Of a stretch of DNA of 5,639 bases, positions 5,545 to 5,639 are shown piece by piece. A program made the position numbers and the translations under genes. Origin of the DNA: Leptofilum sp050292445 (GTDB lineage: Bacteria; Chloroflexota; Anaerolineae; Promineifilales; Promineifilaceae). The notes below the pieces were generated by a model. It was not told the DNA's origin. It worked only from the letters and a program-made list of their open reading frames with translations, and searched no databases. How positions within the stretch are numbered: the stretch's first letter is position 1; each line of letters opens with the position of its first letter. The stretch is taken from the NCBI GenBank assembly GCA_050292445.1, contig JBNKLQ010000350.1:1-5639 (forward strand). Direction: 5' to 3'.

Positions 5545-5639
5545 ACGAAACACATCTTCCAAGTATGAGTAAGATTAGGTAGAATAACTTCAGACTGCCT
5601 GGCCAATCTAATGAAAACAAACTCCCGAGAAATTTCTAT
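5545..5639 (+). other. 3' tail with no certain gene; possible start of a next gene at 5611
   Basis: This A/T-rich stretch has no hairpin with a T-run after the ATPase gene. An ATG at 5611 opens a frame (MKTNSREIS) that stays open to the window edge, and TAGAAT at 5580-5585 could be a -10 box. There is no ribosome binding site, and nine codons cannot establish a gene. An ATG at 5564 closes after five codons. Confidence 0.2.

Overview
This window looks like ordinary chromosomal DNA from a free-living bacterium with moderately high GC. The proteins, the lipoprotein-anchored binding protein and the repeat-rich spacers would suit a member of the Chloroflexota (Anaerolineae-like). That placement is inferred from general resemblance and not from a marker gene. 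All four recognisable genes lie on the + strand.

Layout. Bases 1-1103 hold the 3' part of an aspartate kinase gene whose start lies upstream of the window. A 215-base spacer follows, with a 7-base-period inverted repeat, a candidate 20-bp operator, a perfect 16-bp palindrome, a plausible promoter and a strong ribosome binding site. Bases 1319-5544 encode a complete Fe3+-type (FbpABC/AfuABC) ABC importer: a lipoprotein binding protein (1319-2428), a fused two-half permease (2727-4409) and an ATPase (4495-5544). The binding protein and permease are separated by 298 bases, which carry a long imperfect inverted repeat and then a second regulatory region with two more copies of the 20-bp motif. 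The permease and ATPase are separated by 85 bases, almost entirely a 7-base-period repeat that runs up to the ATPase ATG. The last 95 bases hold no certain gene.

How the genes work together. The lipoprotein would capture ferric iron outside the membrane, the 12-helix permease would pass it through, and the ATPase would drive transport. The two regulatory regions share the 20-bp motif at nearly the same distance from similar -10 boxes. This suggests one regulator controls the binding protein and the permease/ATPase pair from separate promoters. The kinase belongs to amino-acid biosynthesis and appears to be a neighbour only.

The genes themselves are conventional, and I see no new enzymatic or defence system. 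The less ordinary content is in the non-coding DNA: a three-copy operator-like motif, three different short-period inverted repeats (one per spacer), and an octamer palindrome, ACGGCCGT, present 12 times in 5.6 kb.
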